Part shown: in pieces, positions 39,337 through 48,596 of the stretch | Numbering within the stretch: the first letter of the stretch is position 1 | Layout of the letters: each line of letters starts with the position of its first letter | Program-made: the position numbers and the translations under genes | The notes under the pieces: generated by a model | What the model was told of the DNA's origin: nothing | Database searches by the model: none | What the model saw: only the letters and a program-made list of their open reading frames with translations | Assembly: GCF_029017505.1 (NCBI RefSeq) | Contig: NZ_JAQGEI010000009.1 | Location: 62,001 to 126,000 of the forward strand | Direction: 5' to 3' | Length of the DNA stretch: 64,000 bases | Source of the DNA: Sedimenticola hydrogenitrophicus | Lineage (GTDB): Bacteria > Pseudomonadota > Gammaproteobacteria > Chromatiales > Chromatiaceae

Positions 39337-40701
39337 ATGACACCACCGAGGGCGAGTGACAAAAAGAGTCTGATAGTCGGTCTGGGCAAGACCGGGCTCT
39401 CCTGCGCCCGCTATCTCTCGGCCTGCGGTGTGCCGGTGGCCATCACCGACAGCCGCAATGACCCGCCGGGCCTGAATGAGCTGCGTCAGGAGCTGCCCGA
39501 TATCGCCCTGTTCCTGGGCGGCTTCGACCCCGCCGCCTTCGCCGTGGCCGAGCAGCTGGTGGTCAGCCCGGGGGTGCCGATGAGCGAGCCGCTGATCCAG
39601 CAGGCGGTGGCCCGGGGGGTGCCGGTGATCGGCGATATCGAGCTGTTCGCGCGCGCCGCCAAGGCGCCGGTGGTGGCGATCACCGGTTCCAATGGCAAGA
39701 GCACCGTCACCACCCTGCTGGGCGCCATGCTGCGGGATGCCGGGGTCAAGGCCGCCGTCGGCGGCAACCTGGGGGACCCGGCGCTGTCGCTGCTGCATGA
39801 CGCGGTGGAACTCTATGTACTCGAACTCTCCAGTTTTCAGTTGGAGACCACCTTCAGCCTGCAGCCGAAGGTGGCGGTGGTGCTGAATATTTCCCCTGAT
39901 CACCTGGACCGCTATCAGGACCTGCAGGCGTACGTGGACACCAAGGCGACCATCTACCGTGGTGCCGAGGGTACGGTGTTCAATCGGGACGATCCCCTGG
40001 TGATGGCCATGCGCGGGGGCGGTGCGGGAGAGATCCTGTTCACCCTGGAGGCGCCGGCCGCCGGGGAGTTCGGGGTTCGCACACACCGGGGCGAGCGCTG
40101 GCTCTGCCACGGCACGGAGCGGCTGATCCGCGCCTCGGCGTTGAAAATACCCGGTACCCACAACCTCGCCAATGCCCTCGCCGCGCTGGCGATCGGCACC
40201 TTGCTGCGGTTGCCGCGCGAGGCCATGCTGCGCACCCTGACGGGTTTTGCCGGCCTGCCGCACCGCACCCAGTTCATCAAGGAGTCGGCCGGCGTGCGCT
40301 GGTACAACGACTCCAAGGGCACCAATGTGGGGGCCTGCGCCGCAGCGCTGGAGGGGCTCGCCGGCGGGGACGCAACGCGCACCGTATTGATTGCCGGCGG
40401 GGTCGGCAAGGGGGCCGATTTCGCCCCCCTGGCTCCGGCGGTGGCCAGGTATGCGCGGGCCGTGATCCTGCTGGGTCGGGATGCGCCATTGATCGCCAAG
40501 GCCCTGGACGACGCCCTGGGCGACAAGGTGCCGCTGATCCAGGCCACTGACATGGATGACGCGGTGTTGCTGGCGGCCGGCTGTGCCGAGCCGGGTGACC
40601 GGGTGCTGCTCTCCCCGGCCTGTGCCAGCTTCGATATGTTCAAGGACTATCAACAGCGGGGCGAAATGTTCGTGGACGCGGTGGCGAGGTTGATCCCATG
40701 A
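39337..40701 (+). CDS. murD: UDP-MurNAc-L-Ala-D-Glu ligase MurD
   Basis: A 454-residue ATP-dependent ligase adding D-glutamate to UDP-MurNAc-L-Ala. The N-terminal Rossmann part holds LIVGLGKTGLSCARYL, the P-loop is AITGSNGKSTVTTLLG near residue 112, and ELSSFQLE and WYNDSKGTNVGA follow. A ribosome site (GGGAAGAG) lies just before ATG 39337; the 30-base gap after mraY is one of the few in the cluster. Overlaps ftsW by four bases. Confidence 0.97.
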   Translation: MTPPRASDKKSLIVGLGKTGLSCARYLSACGVPVAITDSRNDPPGLNELRQELPDIALFLGGFDPAAFAVAEQLVVSPGVPMSEPLIQQAVARGVPVIGDIELFARAAKAPVVAITGSNGKSTVTTLLGAMLRDAGVKAAVGGNLGDPALSLLHDAVELYVLELSSFQLETTFSLQPKVAVVLNISPDHLDRYQDLQAYVDTKATIYRGAEGTVFNRDDPLVMAMRGGGAGEILFTLEAPAAGEFGVRTHRGERWLCHGTERLIRASALKIPGTHNLANALAALAIGTLLRLPREAMLRTLTGFAGLPHRTQFIKESAGVRWYNDSKGTNVGACAAALEGLAGGDATRTVLIAGGVGKGADFAPLAPAVARYARAVILLGRDAPLIAKALDDALGDKVPLIQATDMDDAVLLAAGCAEPGDRVLLSPACASFDMFKDYQQRGEMFVDAVARLIP

Positions 40702-41879
40702 ACCTCACGACCCATCGGCAGGCCACCTTTGGCGAAGGGCGCAAGCTGCTGCCGAGCCTGGACTATCTGCTGCTGATGGCCGCGCTGGCCCTGCTCGGCC
40801 TGGGGTTGGTGATGGTCGCCTCCGCCTCCCTGCATCGCATCGGCGAGGCGCCTTTCTACTACATGAACCGCCATCTGCTGGCCATCGGCCTGGGACTGCT
40901 GGGGGCACTGCTGATCTCCCAGGTGCCGGTGGCACAGTGGGAGCGTTCCGGCACCCTGCTCTATTTTACCGGGCTGTTGCTGCTGGTACTGGTGTTGGTG
41001 CCCGGCATCGGGCGTGAGGCCAACGGGGCCACCCGCTGGATCCCGCTGGGGCCGTTCAATCTGCAGAGTTCGGAGTTCATGAAGCTGTTCATGGTGGTCT
41101 ATATCGCCGGTTATCTGGTGCGCCGCCAGCTGGAAGTGGCGCACAGCATCTGGGGCTTCATCAAGCCGATGCTGCTGCTGGTGGTCGCCTGTGCGCTGAT
41201 CATGGTGCAACCCGATTTCGGTACCACCACCGTGTTGCTGGCCACCGCCATGGGCATGTTGTTTCTCGGCGGCGTCCCGGTGTGGCAGTTCGCCATCCTC
41301 ATCGGCCTGGCCAGTTCCGCGCTGGTGGGACTGGTACTGGTCTCACCCTACCGGCTGCAGCGGGTGACTGCCTTCCTCGACCCCTGGGCCGATGTGGAGA
41401 ACAGCGGCTACCAGTTGGCCCAGGCGCTGATCGCCTTCGGGCGCGGCGAGTGGTTCGGGGTCGGACTGGGGAATGGTATCCAGAAACAGTTCTATCTGCC
41501 GGAGGCGCATACCGATTTCCTCATGGCGGTAATCGGTGAAGAGTTCGGTCTGTTGGGGACCCTGGTGGTGATCAGTCTGTTCGCGGTGATCGTCTGGCGC
41601 GCCTTCCGTATCGGCGCCCGGGCGGAGGCGCACAGCCGGCGTTTTTCCGCCTATGTGGCCTATGGTTTCGGGCTCTGGATCGGCATGCAGGCGTTTATCA
41701 ACATCGGCGTCAATGTCGGTCTGCTGCCGACCAAGGGATTGACCCTGCCGTTCATGAGCTACGGCGGCAACAGCATCATCGTCGCCATCCTGGTGGTGGC
41801 GATGCTGCTGCGCATCGACTACGAACTGCTGCGCCCGGAACCGGTCGAGCAGGGGGGGGCGGCATGGCAGGAGGCGTGA
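40698..41879 (+). CDS. ftsW: Septal peptidoglycan polymerase FtsW (SEDS)
   Basis: A 393-residue SEDS-family glycosyltransferase that polymerises lipid II at the septum with FtsI. About ten membrane helices; the conserved extracytoplasmic loop aspartate lies in AHTDFLMAVIGEEFGLLG, and the C-terminal GLLPTKGLTLPFMSYGG signature is intact. ATG 40698 overlaps the murD stop; the 3' end overlaps murG by 16 bases. Confidence 0.96.
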   Translation: MNLTTHRQATFGEGRKLLPSLDYLLLMAALALLGLGLVMVASASLHRIGEAPFYYMNRHLLAIGLGLLGALLISQVPVAQWERSGTLLYFTGLLLLVLVLVPGIGREANGATRWIPLGPFNLQSSEFMKLFMVVYIAGYLVRRQLEVAHSIWGFIKPMLLLVVACALIMVQPDFGTTTVLLATAMGMLFLGGVPVWQFAILIGLASSALVGLVLVSPYRLQRVTAFLDPWADVENSGYQLAQALIAFGRGEWFGVGLGNGIQKQFYLPEAHTDFLMAVIGEEFGLLGTLVVISLFAVIVWRAFRIGARAEAHSRRFSAYVAYGFGLWIGMQAFINIGVNVGLLPTKGLTLPFMSYGGNSIIVAILVVAMLLRIDYELLRPEPVEQGGAAWQEA

Positions 41880-42943
41880 TGCTGATGGCCGGCGGCACCG
41901 GCGGTCATGTCTTCCCGGCCCTGGCGGTGGCCGAGGAGCTGCGGGAACGCGGCGTCGCGGTCTGCTGGCTCGGCAGCGCGGACAGTTTCGAGTCGCGGGT
42001 GGTGCCGGAACACGGCATCGATATCCGCTTGGTGAATATCCGCGGGTTGCGTGGCACGGGCCTGAAGCGCTGGCTGTCGGCGCCGTTCAGGATTGTTCGC
42101 GCCCTGTTCCAGTCCGCCCGGATATTGCGTCAATGCCGGCCCCGGGTGGTGCTGGGGATGGGCGGCTTTGTCACCGGCCCCGGCGGCCTGATGGCGCGCC
42201 TGCTTGGCATACCCCTGGTGATCCACGAGCAGAACGCAGTGCCGGGGATGACCAACGGCTGGCTGTCGCGGCTGGCGAGCCGGGTGTTCGAGGCCTTTCC
42301 CGGCAGTTTCGGCGGGCGGGTCGGCGCGGTGGCCTGCGGCAACCCGGTGCGCCGCGAGATCGCCGCCCTGCCGGGGCCGGCAGTACGGCTGCAGGGCCGG
42401 CGCGGGCCGGTGCGGCTGCTGGTGGTCGGCGGGTCGCTGGGGGCGCAGGCCCTGAACCTGACAATGCCGGAGGTGCTGGCGACCCTGGCTACCGAGACCA
42501 GGCCGCTGGTGCGCCACCAGGCGGGACGGGACAAGAGCGAGGCCACCCGCGCAGCCTACCAGGCGCTGGGTATCGAGGCGGAGGTGAGCGACTTTATTCA
42601 GGATATGGCCGCGGCCTACGCCTGGGCCGATCTGGTGGTGTGCCGGGCCGGTGCGCTGACCGTGAGTGAGCTGGCGACCGCCGGGGTCGCCGCGATCCTG
42701 GTCCCCTATCCCCACGCGGTGGATGACCACCAGACCCGCAATGCCGGCTACCTGGTGGATGCCGGCGCGGCCCGGCTGCTGCCCCAGGCGGAACTGGAAC
42801 AGGACGGCTTTTCGGATGAGTTGAAGGCACTGCTGGTGGATCGCGAACCACTGCTGGCGATGGCGGTGAAGGCCCGCGCCCTGGCGATGCCGGGTGCCAC
42901 CAACGTGGTGGCCGATTTTTGTCAGGAGATCGCAAGCCGATGA
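41864..42943 (+). CDS. murG: Lipid II synthase MurG
   Basis: A 359-residue GT28 glycosyltransferase adding GlcNAc to lipid I on the inner face of the membrane. The glycine loop [19 protein letters not shown] is near the N-terminus, the second loop [14 protein letters not shown] near residue 100, and the UDP-GlcNAc-binding [14 protein letters not shown] near residue 262. The start lies inside the end of ftsW and its stop overlaps murC (ATGA). Confidence 0.96.
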   Translation: MAGGVMLMAGGTGGHVFPALAVAEELRERGVAVCWLGSADSFESRVVPEHGIDIRLVNIRGLRGTGLKRWLSAPFRIVRALFQSARILRQCRPRVVLGMGGFVTGPGGLMARLLGIPLVIHEQNAVPGMTNGWLSRLASRVFEAFPGSFGGRVGAVACGNPVRREIAALPGPAVRLQGRRGPVRLLVVGGSLGAQALNLTMPEVLATLATETRPLVRHQAGRDKSEATRAAYQALGIEAEVSDFIQDMAAAYAWADLVVCRAGALTVSELATAGVAAILVPYPHAVDDHQTRNAGYLVDAGAARLLPQAELEQDGFSDELKALLVDREPLLAMAVKARALAMPGATNVVADFCQEIASR

Positions 42944-44436
42944 ACAAGGGTGAAACAACGCAGCGCCGTCTGGCGGCCACCACCATGGGGCGCATCCGTC
43001 ACCTGCACTTCGTCGGGATCGGTGGCGCCGGCATGAACGGCATCGCCCAGGTGATGCTCAATCTCGGCTACCAAATATCCGGCTCCGACCTGAAGAGCAA
43101 CCCGGCGATCGGTCGCCTCACCAAGCAGGGCGCGACTATCCATATCGGCCACGACGCGGCCAATATCGCCGGTGCCGATGCGGTGGTGATCTCGACGGCG
43201 GTCAAAGAGGACAACCCGGAAGTGCGCAAGGCCCGGGAGCAGCGGATCCCGGTGGTGCCGCGGGCGGAGATGCTGGCGGAGCTGATGCGTTTCCATTTCG
43301 GTATCGCGGTGGCCGGTACCCACGGCAAGACCACTACCACCAGCCTGGTGGCCAGCCTGCTGGCCGAGGGCGGTCTGGATCCTACCTTCGTCATCGGCGG
43401 CCGGCTCAATTCCGCCGGTACCCATGCCCGCCTGGGTGGCGGCGAATACCTGGTGGCCGAGGCGGACGAGAGCGACGCCTCGTTCCTCTATCTGCAGCCG
43501 ATGATGGCCATCGTCACCAACGTGGACGCGGATCACATGACCACCTACGGCGGTGATTTCAACCGTCTGCGCCAGACCTTTATCGAGTTTCTGCACCACC
43601 TGCCGTTCTACGGCCTGGCCATTCTCTGTATCGATGATGACGAAGTGCGGGGCCTGCTGCCCCAGGTGACGCGGCGGATGATCACCTATGGCGAGTCCGC
43701 GGACGCGGATTGCCGGGTGAGCGCGATCCGCCAGGAGGGGTTGCGCACCCACTTCAAGGTGAGCATGGCCGCTCCTGGGCATCCCTGCCCCCGCGGCATT
43801 AGTGAATCCCTTCACGTCGCGGGCGAAGCGTCCTTTGACGTGACCCTGAACATGCCGGGGCGGCACAACGTGCTCAACGCCCTGGCGGCGATTGTGGTGG
43901 CCCATGAGGTGGGCGTGGACGTGGCCGCCATCCAGCGCGGCCTGGAACGGTTCGAGGGCATCGGCCGGCGTTTCAACGCCAGCGAATGCACCCTGGCCGA
44001 TGGCCGCCGGATCATGCTGGTGGATGATTACGGACACCACCCGCGCGAAGTGGGCGCGACCCTGGATGCGGTGCGCGCCGGCTGGCCGGAGCGGCGCCTG
44101 GTGCTGGTGTTCCAGCCGCACCGCTACAGCCGTACCCAGGAGCAGTTCGACGACTTTACCCAGGTGCTGTCGCGGCCCGATGTGCTGGTGCTGGCGGAGG
44201 TCTATGCCGCCGGCGAGGCGCCGATCGCGGGGGCGGATGGCCGCTCCCTGAGCCGGGCCATCCGCGCGCGGGGTCAGGTCGATCCGGTGTTTGTCGATCC
44301 GATCGGCGAGCTGCCGGCGTTGCTGGACGGGATGATTCTGGATGGTGACATTGTCCTGACCCTGGGGGCCGGGGATATCGGGCAGGTGGCCGCCATGTTA
44401 CCGGGCTGGTTTCAACAGCAGGGAGGTGAGTCGTGA
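42940..44436 (+). CDS. murC: UDP-MurNAc-L-alanine ligase MurC
   Basis: A 498-residue ligase adding the first amino acid to UDP-MurNAc. Signatures are [18 protein letters not shown], the P-loop [18 protein letters not shown] near residue 127, [15 protein letters not shown] and [18 protein letters not shown] 42940 overlaps the murG stop. Near its end a perfect GGAGGTGA ribosome site (44422-44429) occurs within codons, serving the next small frame at 44433. Confidence 0.97.
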   Translation: MNKGETTQRRLAATTMGRIRHLHFVGIGGAGMNGIAQVMLNLGYQISGSDLKSNPAIGRLTKQGATIHIGHDAANIAGADAVVISTAVKEDNPEVRKAREQRIPVVPRAEMLAELMRFHFGIAVAGTHGKTTTTSLVASLLAEGGLDPTFVIGGRLNSAGTHARLGGGEYLVAEADESDASFLYLQPMMAIVTNVDADHMTTYGGDFNRLRQTFIEFLHHLPFYGLAILCIDDDEVRGLLPQVTRRMITYGESADADCRVSAIRQEGLRTHFKVSMAAPGHPCPRGISESLHVAGEASFDVTLNMPGRHNVLNALAAIVVAHEVGVDVAAIQRGLERFEGIGRRFNASECTLADGRRIMLVDDYGHHPREVGATLDAVRAGWPERRLVLVFQPHRYSRTQEQFDDFTQVLSRPDVLVLAEVYAAGEAPIAGADGRSLSRAIRARGQVDPVFVDPIGELPALLDGMILDGDIVLTLGAGDIGQVAAMLPGWFQQQGGES

Positions 44437-44594
44437 CTGACGGAGTGAATCGGCGTTTGCATATGGGCTGTGGCGAGCCACTCTCGGGGATCTATCCGCT
44501 GCGTGACAAGTCGTCGACGGCGACCCGTCACCCGGCCGCGCCCGGACTGAAGCGGCCGGCACCGGCACAACCACGTGGGCGAAAGAGCGCCTGA
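44433..44594 (+). CDS. Putative 53-residue small protein between murC and murB
   Basis: A GTG-started frame of 53 codons that overlaps the murC stop by four bases (GTGA) and the murB start by one (TGATG). It has the best ribosome site of the cluster, GGAGGTGA six bases from the GTG (measured from GGAGG). The product opens [20 protein letters not shown], is basic and rich in Pro, Arg and Ala in its second half, has one cysteine and no membrane helix. About 36 of 53 third positions are G or C, lower than the neighbours. No family recognised. It may be a real peptide or mainly a translational bridge to murB, whose own ribosome site is weak. Confidence 0.5.
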   Translation: MTDGVNRRLHMGCGEPLSGIYPLRDKSSTATRHPAAPGLKRPAPAQPRGRKSA

Positions 44595-45499
44595 TGACGA
44601 CACGGCAGACAGCTTCCCTGCGCGGCGAGCGACTTCTCAACGAGCCACTGGCCCGTTACACCACCTGGCGGGTGGGTGGCCCGGCGCGTCAACTCTACCG
44701 CCCGGCCGACGGCGAGGATCTGTTGCAGTTTCTTGCCAGCCTGCCGGAGGGCGAGCCGCTGCTGTGGCTGGGCTTGGGGAGCAATCTGCTGATCCGCGAC
44801 GGCGGTTTCAACGGCACGGTGATTGCCACCCAGGGGCGGCTGGACGGGATGGCGCTGATATCGGCCACCGCACTGCGGGTGGAGGCCGGAGTGAGCTGCG
44901 CCCAGGTGGCGCGCTTTGCCGCCCGCCAGGGGCTCTGCGGCGTAGAGTTCCTGACCGGTATACCGGGCACCTTCGGCGGCGCCCTGGCGATGAATGCCGG
45001 CGCCTTCGGCGGCGAGACCTGGAGCCAGGTGACGACGGTGGAGACGGTGGACCGGGCGGGGCAGTTGCACAAGCGCCTGCCGACCGAGTTCAAGGTGGGC
45101 TACCGGCAGGTGGAGCGGCCGGCGGAGGAGTGGTTCCTGGCCGCCACCCTGGCCCTTGAGCCGGGTGACGTGACGGAGAGCCAGGGGCGGATACGCGAAC
45201 TGCTGGAGCGGCGCAACAGCAGCCAACCGATCGGCCAGCCAAGCTGCGGTTCGGTATTCCGCAATCCGCCGGGGGGTCATGCGGCGCGCCTGATCGAGGC
45301 GGCCGGCCTGAAGGGGGTGCTGATCGGCGGGGCCCAGGTTTCGGAGAAGCACGCCAATTTCATTATCAACCGGGGTAACGCCACGGCGGCCGATATCGAG
45401 GCGCTGATCCGGCGGGTCCGGGAACGGGTAAAGGCGGCCAGCGGCGTGGAACTGGTCACCGAGGTACATATCGTCGGCGAGACGGAGGAGAGAGCATGA
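44594..45499 (+). CDS. murB: UDP-N-acetylenolpyruvoylglucosamine reductase MurB
   Basis: A 301-residue FAD enzyme reducing the enolpyruvyl group to give UDP-MurNAc. FAD-binding GLGSNLLIRDGGFNGTVI is near residue 57, GIPGTFGGALAMNAGAFGGE near residue 123, and SCGSVFRNPPGGHAARLIE near residue 217 holds the catalytic serine. The short form (type II, without the extra C-terminal fold of E. coli MurB) is indicated by length. Its start overlaps the small frame before it; it overlaps ddl by four bases. Confidence 0.96.
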   Translation: MTTRQTASLRGERLLNEPLARYTTWRVGGPARQLYRPADGEDLLQFLASLPEGEPLLWLGLGSNLLIRDGGFNGTVIATQGRLDGMALISATALRVEAGVSCAQVARFAARQGLCGVEFLTGIPGTFGGALAMNAGAFGGETWSQVTTVETVDRAGQLHKRLPTEFKVGYRQVERPAEEWFLAATLALEPGDVTESQGRIRELLERRNSSQPIGQPSCGSVFRNPPGGHAARLIEAAGLKGVLIGGAQVSEKHANFIINRGNATAADIEALIRRVRERVKAASGVELVTEVHIVGETEERA

Positions 45500-46419
45500 C
45501 CCTGTTGGCGGCGGATTTCGGCAAGGTGGCGGTGTTGATGGGCGGGCTTTCGGCCGAGCGCGAGGTGTCGCTGCAGGGCGGTCAGGCGGTGCTGGAGGCG
45601 CTGGTGCGCCGGGGTGTGAATGCCCACGGCGTGGATGCCGGACGGGACGTGCTCAGCCTGCTGCAGCAGGAACATTACGACCGGGTATTCATCATGCTGC
45701 ATGGTCGCGGCGGTGAGGATGGGGTGATCCAGGGGGCCCTGGAGAGTATCGGCATGCCTTATACCGGCAGCGGGGTCGCCGGCTCCGCGCTGGGCATGGA
45801 CAAGTATCGCTGCAAACTGCTGTGGAAGGGACTGGGTCTGCCGACGGCCAATTTTGTGATGCTGGAGCAGGCGGCCGACCTGGCGCGGGCCGAGGTGCTC
45901 GGTTTCCCGCTGATGATCAAGCCCTCCCACGAAGGTTCCAGCATCGGCATGGCCAAGGTGGAGAACCGGCAACAGCTGGAGCAGGCGTGGCGCCAGGCGG
46001 TCGGTTACGACGTCGAGGTGATGGCGGAGTCCTGGATCAGCGGGGCCGAGTATACGGCGTCGATCCTGGATGACCAGGTGTTGCCGCTGATCCGCATCGA
46101 GACACCCCATACCTTTTATGACTACGAGGCCAAATACCAGGCCGACAGCACCGCCTACCACTGTCCCTGCGGCCTGCCGGCCGAACAGGAGGCGGAGCTG
46201 CGGCAACTGGCGGACCAGGCGTTCCGCGCCGTCGGCGCCAAGGGCTGGGGACGGGTCGACCTGATGCTGGATGCGGCGGGGAATCCCCGTCTGCTGGAGG
46301 TCAATACCGTGCCCGGCATGACCAGTCACAGCCTGGTGCCGATGGCGGCCCGGGCCGAAGGGATCGACTTCGACGAGCTGGTCTGGCGCATCCTCTCGGC
46401 CAGCCGGGTGACTGGCTGA
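45496..46419 (+). CDS. ddl: D-alanine-D-alanine ligase
   Basis: A 307-residue ATP-grasp enzyme making the D-Ala-D-Ala dipeptide. Visible are VAVLMGGLSAEREVSLQGG, the MLHGRGGEDGVIQG loop, PSHEGSSIGMAKV (nucleotide clamp) and RVDLMLDAAGNPRLLEVNTV followed by PGMTSHSLVP. Both ends overlap neighbours (murB by four bases, ftsQ by one), so it is embedded in the operon. DdlB-type by location. Confidence 0.96.
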   Translation: MTLLAADFGKVAVLMGGLSAEREVSLQGGQAVLEALVRRGVNAHGVDAGRDVLSLLQQEHYDRVFIMLHGRGGEDGVIQGALESIGMPYTGSGVAGSALGMDKYRCKLLWKGLGLPTANFVMLEQAADLARAEVLGFPLMIKPSHEGSSIGMAKVENRQQLEQAWRQAVGYDVEVMAESWISGAEYTASILDDQVLPLIRIETPHTFYDYEAKYQADSTAYHCPCGLPAEQEAELRQLADQAFRAVGAKGWGRVDLMLDAAGNPRLLEVNTVPGMTSHSLVPMAARAEGIDFDELVWRILSASRVTG

Positions 46420-47159
46420 TGGCGGTGGCTCCGGGCAACCCGTCAGCGAAGGCCGGTGACGGCCGGCTGTGGCGCTGGCTGGGTACCTTCGCCGTGCTGC
46501 TGCTGTTTGCCGGTGGCGGCACTTGGGGGGTGATCGCCCTGCGCGATCCGTCCGTATTGCCACTGAAGCTCGTACGTATCGATGGGGAGTTGCACCATCT
46601 CGATCGGCGCTCGCTGGAGCAGGCGGTCGGCGGGGCGATGGAGGGCAATTTTTTTACCGTCGACCTGGATCGGGTGAGGGCGGCGGCGCTGAAGCTGGCC
46701 TGGGTCGATCAGGTGACCGTCCGGCGTATCTGGCCGGATACCCTGAAGATGTGGGTGGAGGAGCAGCGGCCGCTGGCGCGCTGGGGGGCGTCGCAACTGG
46801 TGAATGGTCGCGGCGGTGTGTTCACCCCGGAGCCCGAGGCGCTGAAGGCGGAGCTGCCCAGTCTGACCGGACCCGACGGGCAGATCGCGGAGATGGTCGC
46901 GCGCTATCAGCGCATGGGCCGGCGCTTTGCCGTTCTGGAGCTGGTGATCGACCGCCTGGTCTTGGATGGGCGGGGCGCCTGGACCGTGGGGTTTAAACAG
47001 GGGCTGGAACTCAAGCTCGGGCAGCTGGATACCGAGGCGCGGGTGGAACGGTTCGTGCGCCTCTATCCGCGGCTGGAACAGGCGGAGAAGCGCCGGGTGA
47101 AGCGGGTTGACATGCGCTATGCCAATGGGGTGGCGGTGCTCTGGGGAGAGGCAGGTTGA
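46419..47159 (+). CDS. ftsQ: Cell division protein FtsQ
   Basis: A 246-residue bitopic membrane protein linking early and late divisome parts. A short cytoplasmic N-terminus precedes one membrane helix (WLGTFAVLLLFAGGGTWGVI, residues about 21-40), then the POTRA domain (KLVRIDGELHHLDRRSLEQA) and the beta domain with WPDTLKMWVEEQRPLARW. ATG 46419 overlaps the ddl stop. Family length is slightly below the E. coli form. Confidence 0.94.
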   Translation: MAVAPGNPSAKAGDGRLWRWLGTFAVLLLFAGGGTWGVIALRDPSVLPLKLVRIDGELHHLDRRSLEQAVGGAMEGNFFTVDLDRVRAAALKLAWVDQVTVRRIWPDTLKMWVEEQRPLARWGASQLVNGRGGVFTPEPEALKAELPSLTGPDGQIAEMVARYQRMGRRFAVLELVIDRLVLDGRGAWTVGFKQGLELKLGQLDTEARVERFVRLYPRLEQAEKRRVKRVDMRYANGVAVLWGEAG

Positions 47160-47164
47160 ACGTG

Positions 47165-47293
47165 ATGAACAGAGAAGTCCGGCCGGTCATGGGGCAGGCA
47201 AATGGATGGGCCAGGCGCGGCGTGGCTAACAACGGATCTGGCAACCGATCTGGCAACCGATCTGGCAAACGATCTGGAGAGGTACGGTTTTAA
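47165..47293 (+). CDS. Possible 42-residue frame between ftsQ and ftsA
   Basis: ATG 47165 opens five bases after the ftsQ stop and ends in TAA overlapping the ftsA ATG (TAATG). The product is basic and its second half repeats Ser-Gly-Asn-Arg because of a 12-base tandem repeat, whose length is a multiple of three and therefore stays open by itself. The ribosome site is not good: GGAGAGG lies about 14 bases upstream. ftsA has its own GGAGAGG. This frame may be fortuitous; it is listed because it fills the gap exactly. Confidence 0.25.
   Translation: MNREVRPVMGQANGWARRGVANNGSGNRSGNRSGKRSGEVRF
47231..47278 (+). repeat. 12-bp tandem repeat, four units, before ftsA
   Basis: Four head-to-tail units of AA(C/A)(G/C)GATCTGGC run from 47231 to 47278. 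The two middle units are identical; the outer ones differ by one or two bases. The array ends in the ftsA ribosome site. Slipped-strand change in copy number would alter the ftsQ-ftsA distance. Confidence 0.9.
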
Positions 47294-48528
47294 TGACCAA
47301 AAAGACAGAAAAAAATCTGATCGTCGGACTGGATATCGGCACCTCGAAGGTGGTCGCCATTGTCGGTGAGATCAAGGCCGACAATGAGATAGAGATTATC
47401 GGCATCGGCTCGCACCCGTCGCGCGGCCTGAAAAAGGGCGTGGTGGTGAATATCGAATCCACCGTGCAGTCGATCCAGCGTGCCCTGGAAGAGGCCGAGC
47501 TGATGGCCGGCTGCGAGATCCACTCGGTGCACGCCGGGATCGCCGGCAATCACATCCGCAGCCTCAACTCGCACGGCATCGTGGCGATCAAGGACCGGGA
47601 GGTGACCCATGGCGATGTGGAACGGGTGATCGACGCGGCGCGGGCAGTGGCGATTCCGGCGGATCAGAAGATCCTGCACATCCTGCCCCAGGAGTTCATC
47701 ATCGATGAACAGGAGGGGATCCGCGAGCCGGTCGGTATGTCCGGGGTGCGCCTGGAGGCGCGGGTGCACATGGTGACCGGCGCGGTCAGCGCGGCGCAGA
47801 ACATCGTCAAATGCGTCCGGCGCTGCGGTCTCGAGGTGGATGACCTGATCCTGGAACAGCTGTGTTCCAGCTTTTCCGTACTCAGTGACGATGAGAAGGA
47901 GCTGGGTGTCTGTCTGGTGGACATCGGCGGTGGTACCACCGATATCGCGGTGTTTACCGAAGGCTCGATTCGCCATACCGCGGTGATTCCCATCGCCGGG
48001 GATCAGGTGACCAACGACATCGCGGTGGCCCTGCGCACCCCAACCCAGCACGCGGAAGAGATCAAGATTCGCTACGCCTGCGCCCTGACCCAGCTGGCGA
48101 CCAGCGACGAGACCATCGAGGTGCCGAGCATCGGCGACCGGCCACCCCGGCGGCTGTCCCGCCAGACCCTGGCGGAGGTGGTGGAACCGAGATACGAGGA
48201 GCTGCTGGGCCTGGTACAGGCCGAGCTGCGGCGCAGTGGATTCGAGGATCTGATCGCCGGTGGGGTGGTGCTGACCGGCGGCAGTTCCAAGATGGAAGGC
48301 CTGATCGAACTGGCGGAGGAGGTGTTTCACATGCCGGTGCGGCTGGGCGTTCCGCAGTATGTAACGGGGTTGGTGGATGTGGTGCGTAACCCGATTTATG
48401 CAACAGGGGTCGGTCTGTTGCTGTTCGGGCAGCAGAATCGGAAGGGACGATTGCAGGAGCTCCCGGGGGGCAACAATTTCAAGGCGATATGGAATCGCAT
48501 GAAGAGCTGGTTTCAGGGCAATTTCTGA
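47293..48528 (+). CDS. ftsA: Cell division protein FtsA
   Basis: A 411-residue actin-like ATPase tethering FtsZ to the membrane. Phosphate-1 VGLDIGTSKVVAIVGE, the 1C domain (ESTVQSIQRALEEAELM), LVDIGGGTTDIAVFTEG and GGVVLTGGSSKMEGL are all present. The C-terminal WNRMKSWFQGNF is the amphipathic membrane-targeting helix. ATG 47293 lies 11 bases after GGAGAGG. ftsZ follows after 68 bases. Confidence 0.97.
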   Translation: MTKKTEKNLIVGLDIGTSKVVAIVGEIKADNEIEIIGIGSHPSRGLKKGVVVNIESTVQSIQRALEEAELMAGCEIHSVHAGIAGNHIRSLNSHGIVAIKDREVTHGDVERVIDAARAVAIPADQKILHILPQEFIIDEQEGIREPVGMSGVRLEARVHMVTGAVSAAQNIVKCVRRCGLEVDDLILEQLCSSFSVLSDDEKELGVCLVDIGGGTTDIAVFTEGSIRHTAVIPIAGDQVTNDIAVALRTPTQHAEEIKIRYACALTQLATSDETIEVPSIGDRPPRRLSRQTLAEVVEPRYEELLGLVQAELRRSGFEDLIAGGVVLTGGSSKMEGLIELAEEVFHMPVRLGVPQYVTGLVDVVRNPIYATGVGLLLFGQQNRKGRLQELPGGNNFKAIWNRMKSWFQGNF

Positions 48529-48596
48529 CTTTTTGGCAATTTTAAACTTTTTCAGGTGGCCGTGTAGCAGGGCCTGGATCATGAGGAGAGAGTGAC

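Noticed and set aside
38683-40653. A 656-codon antisense frame across mraY and murD
   Set aside because: Same composition artefact; strong plus-strand genes occupy it.
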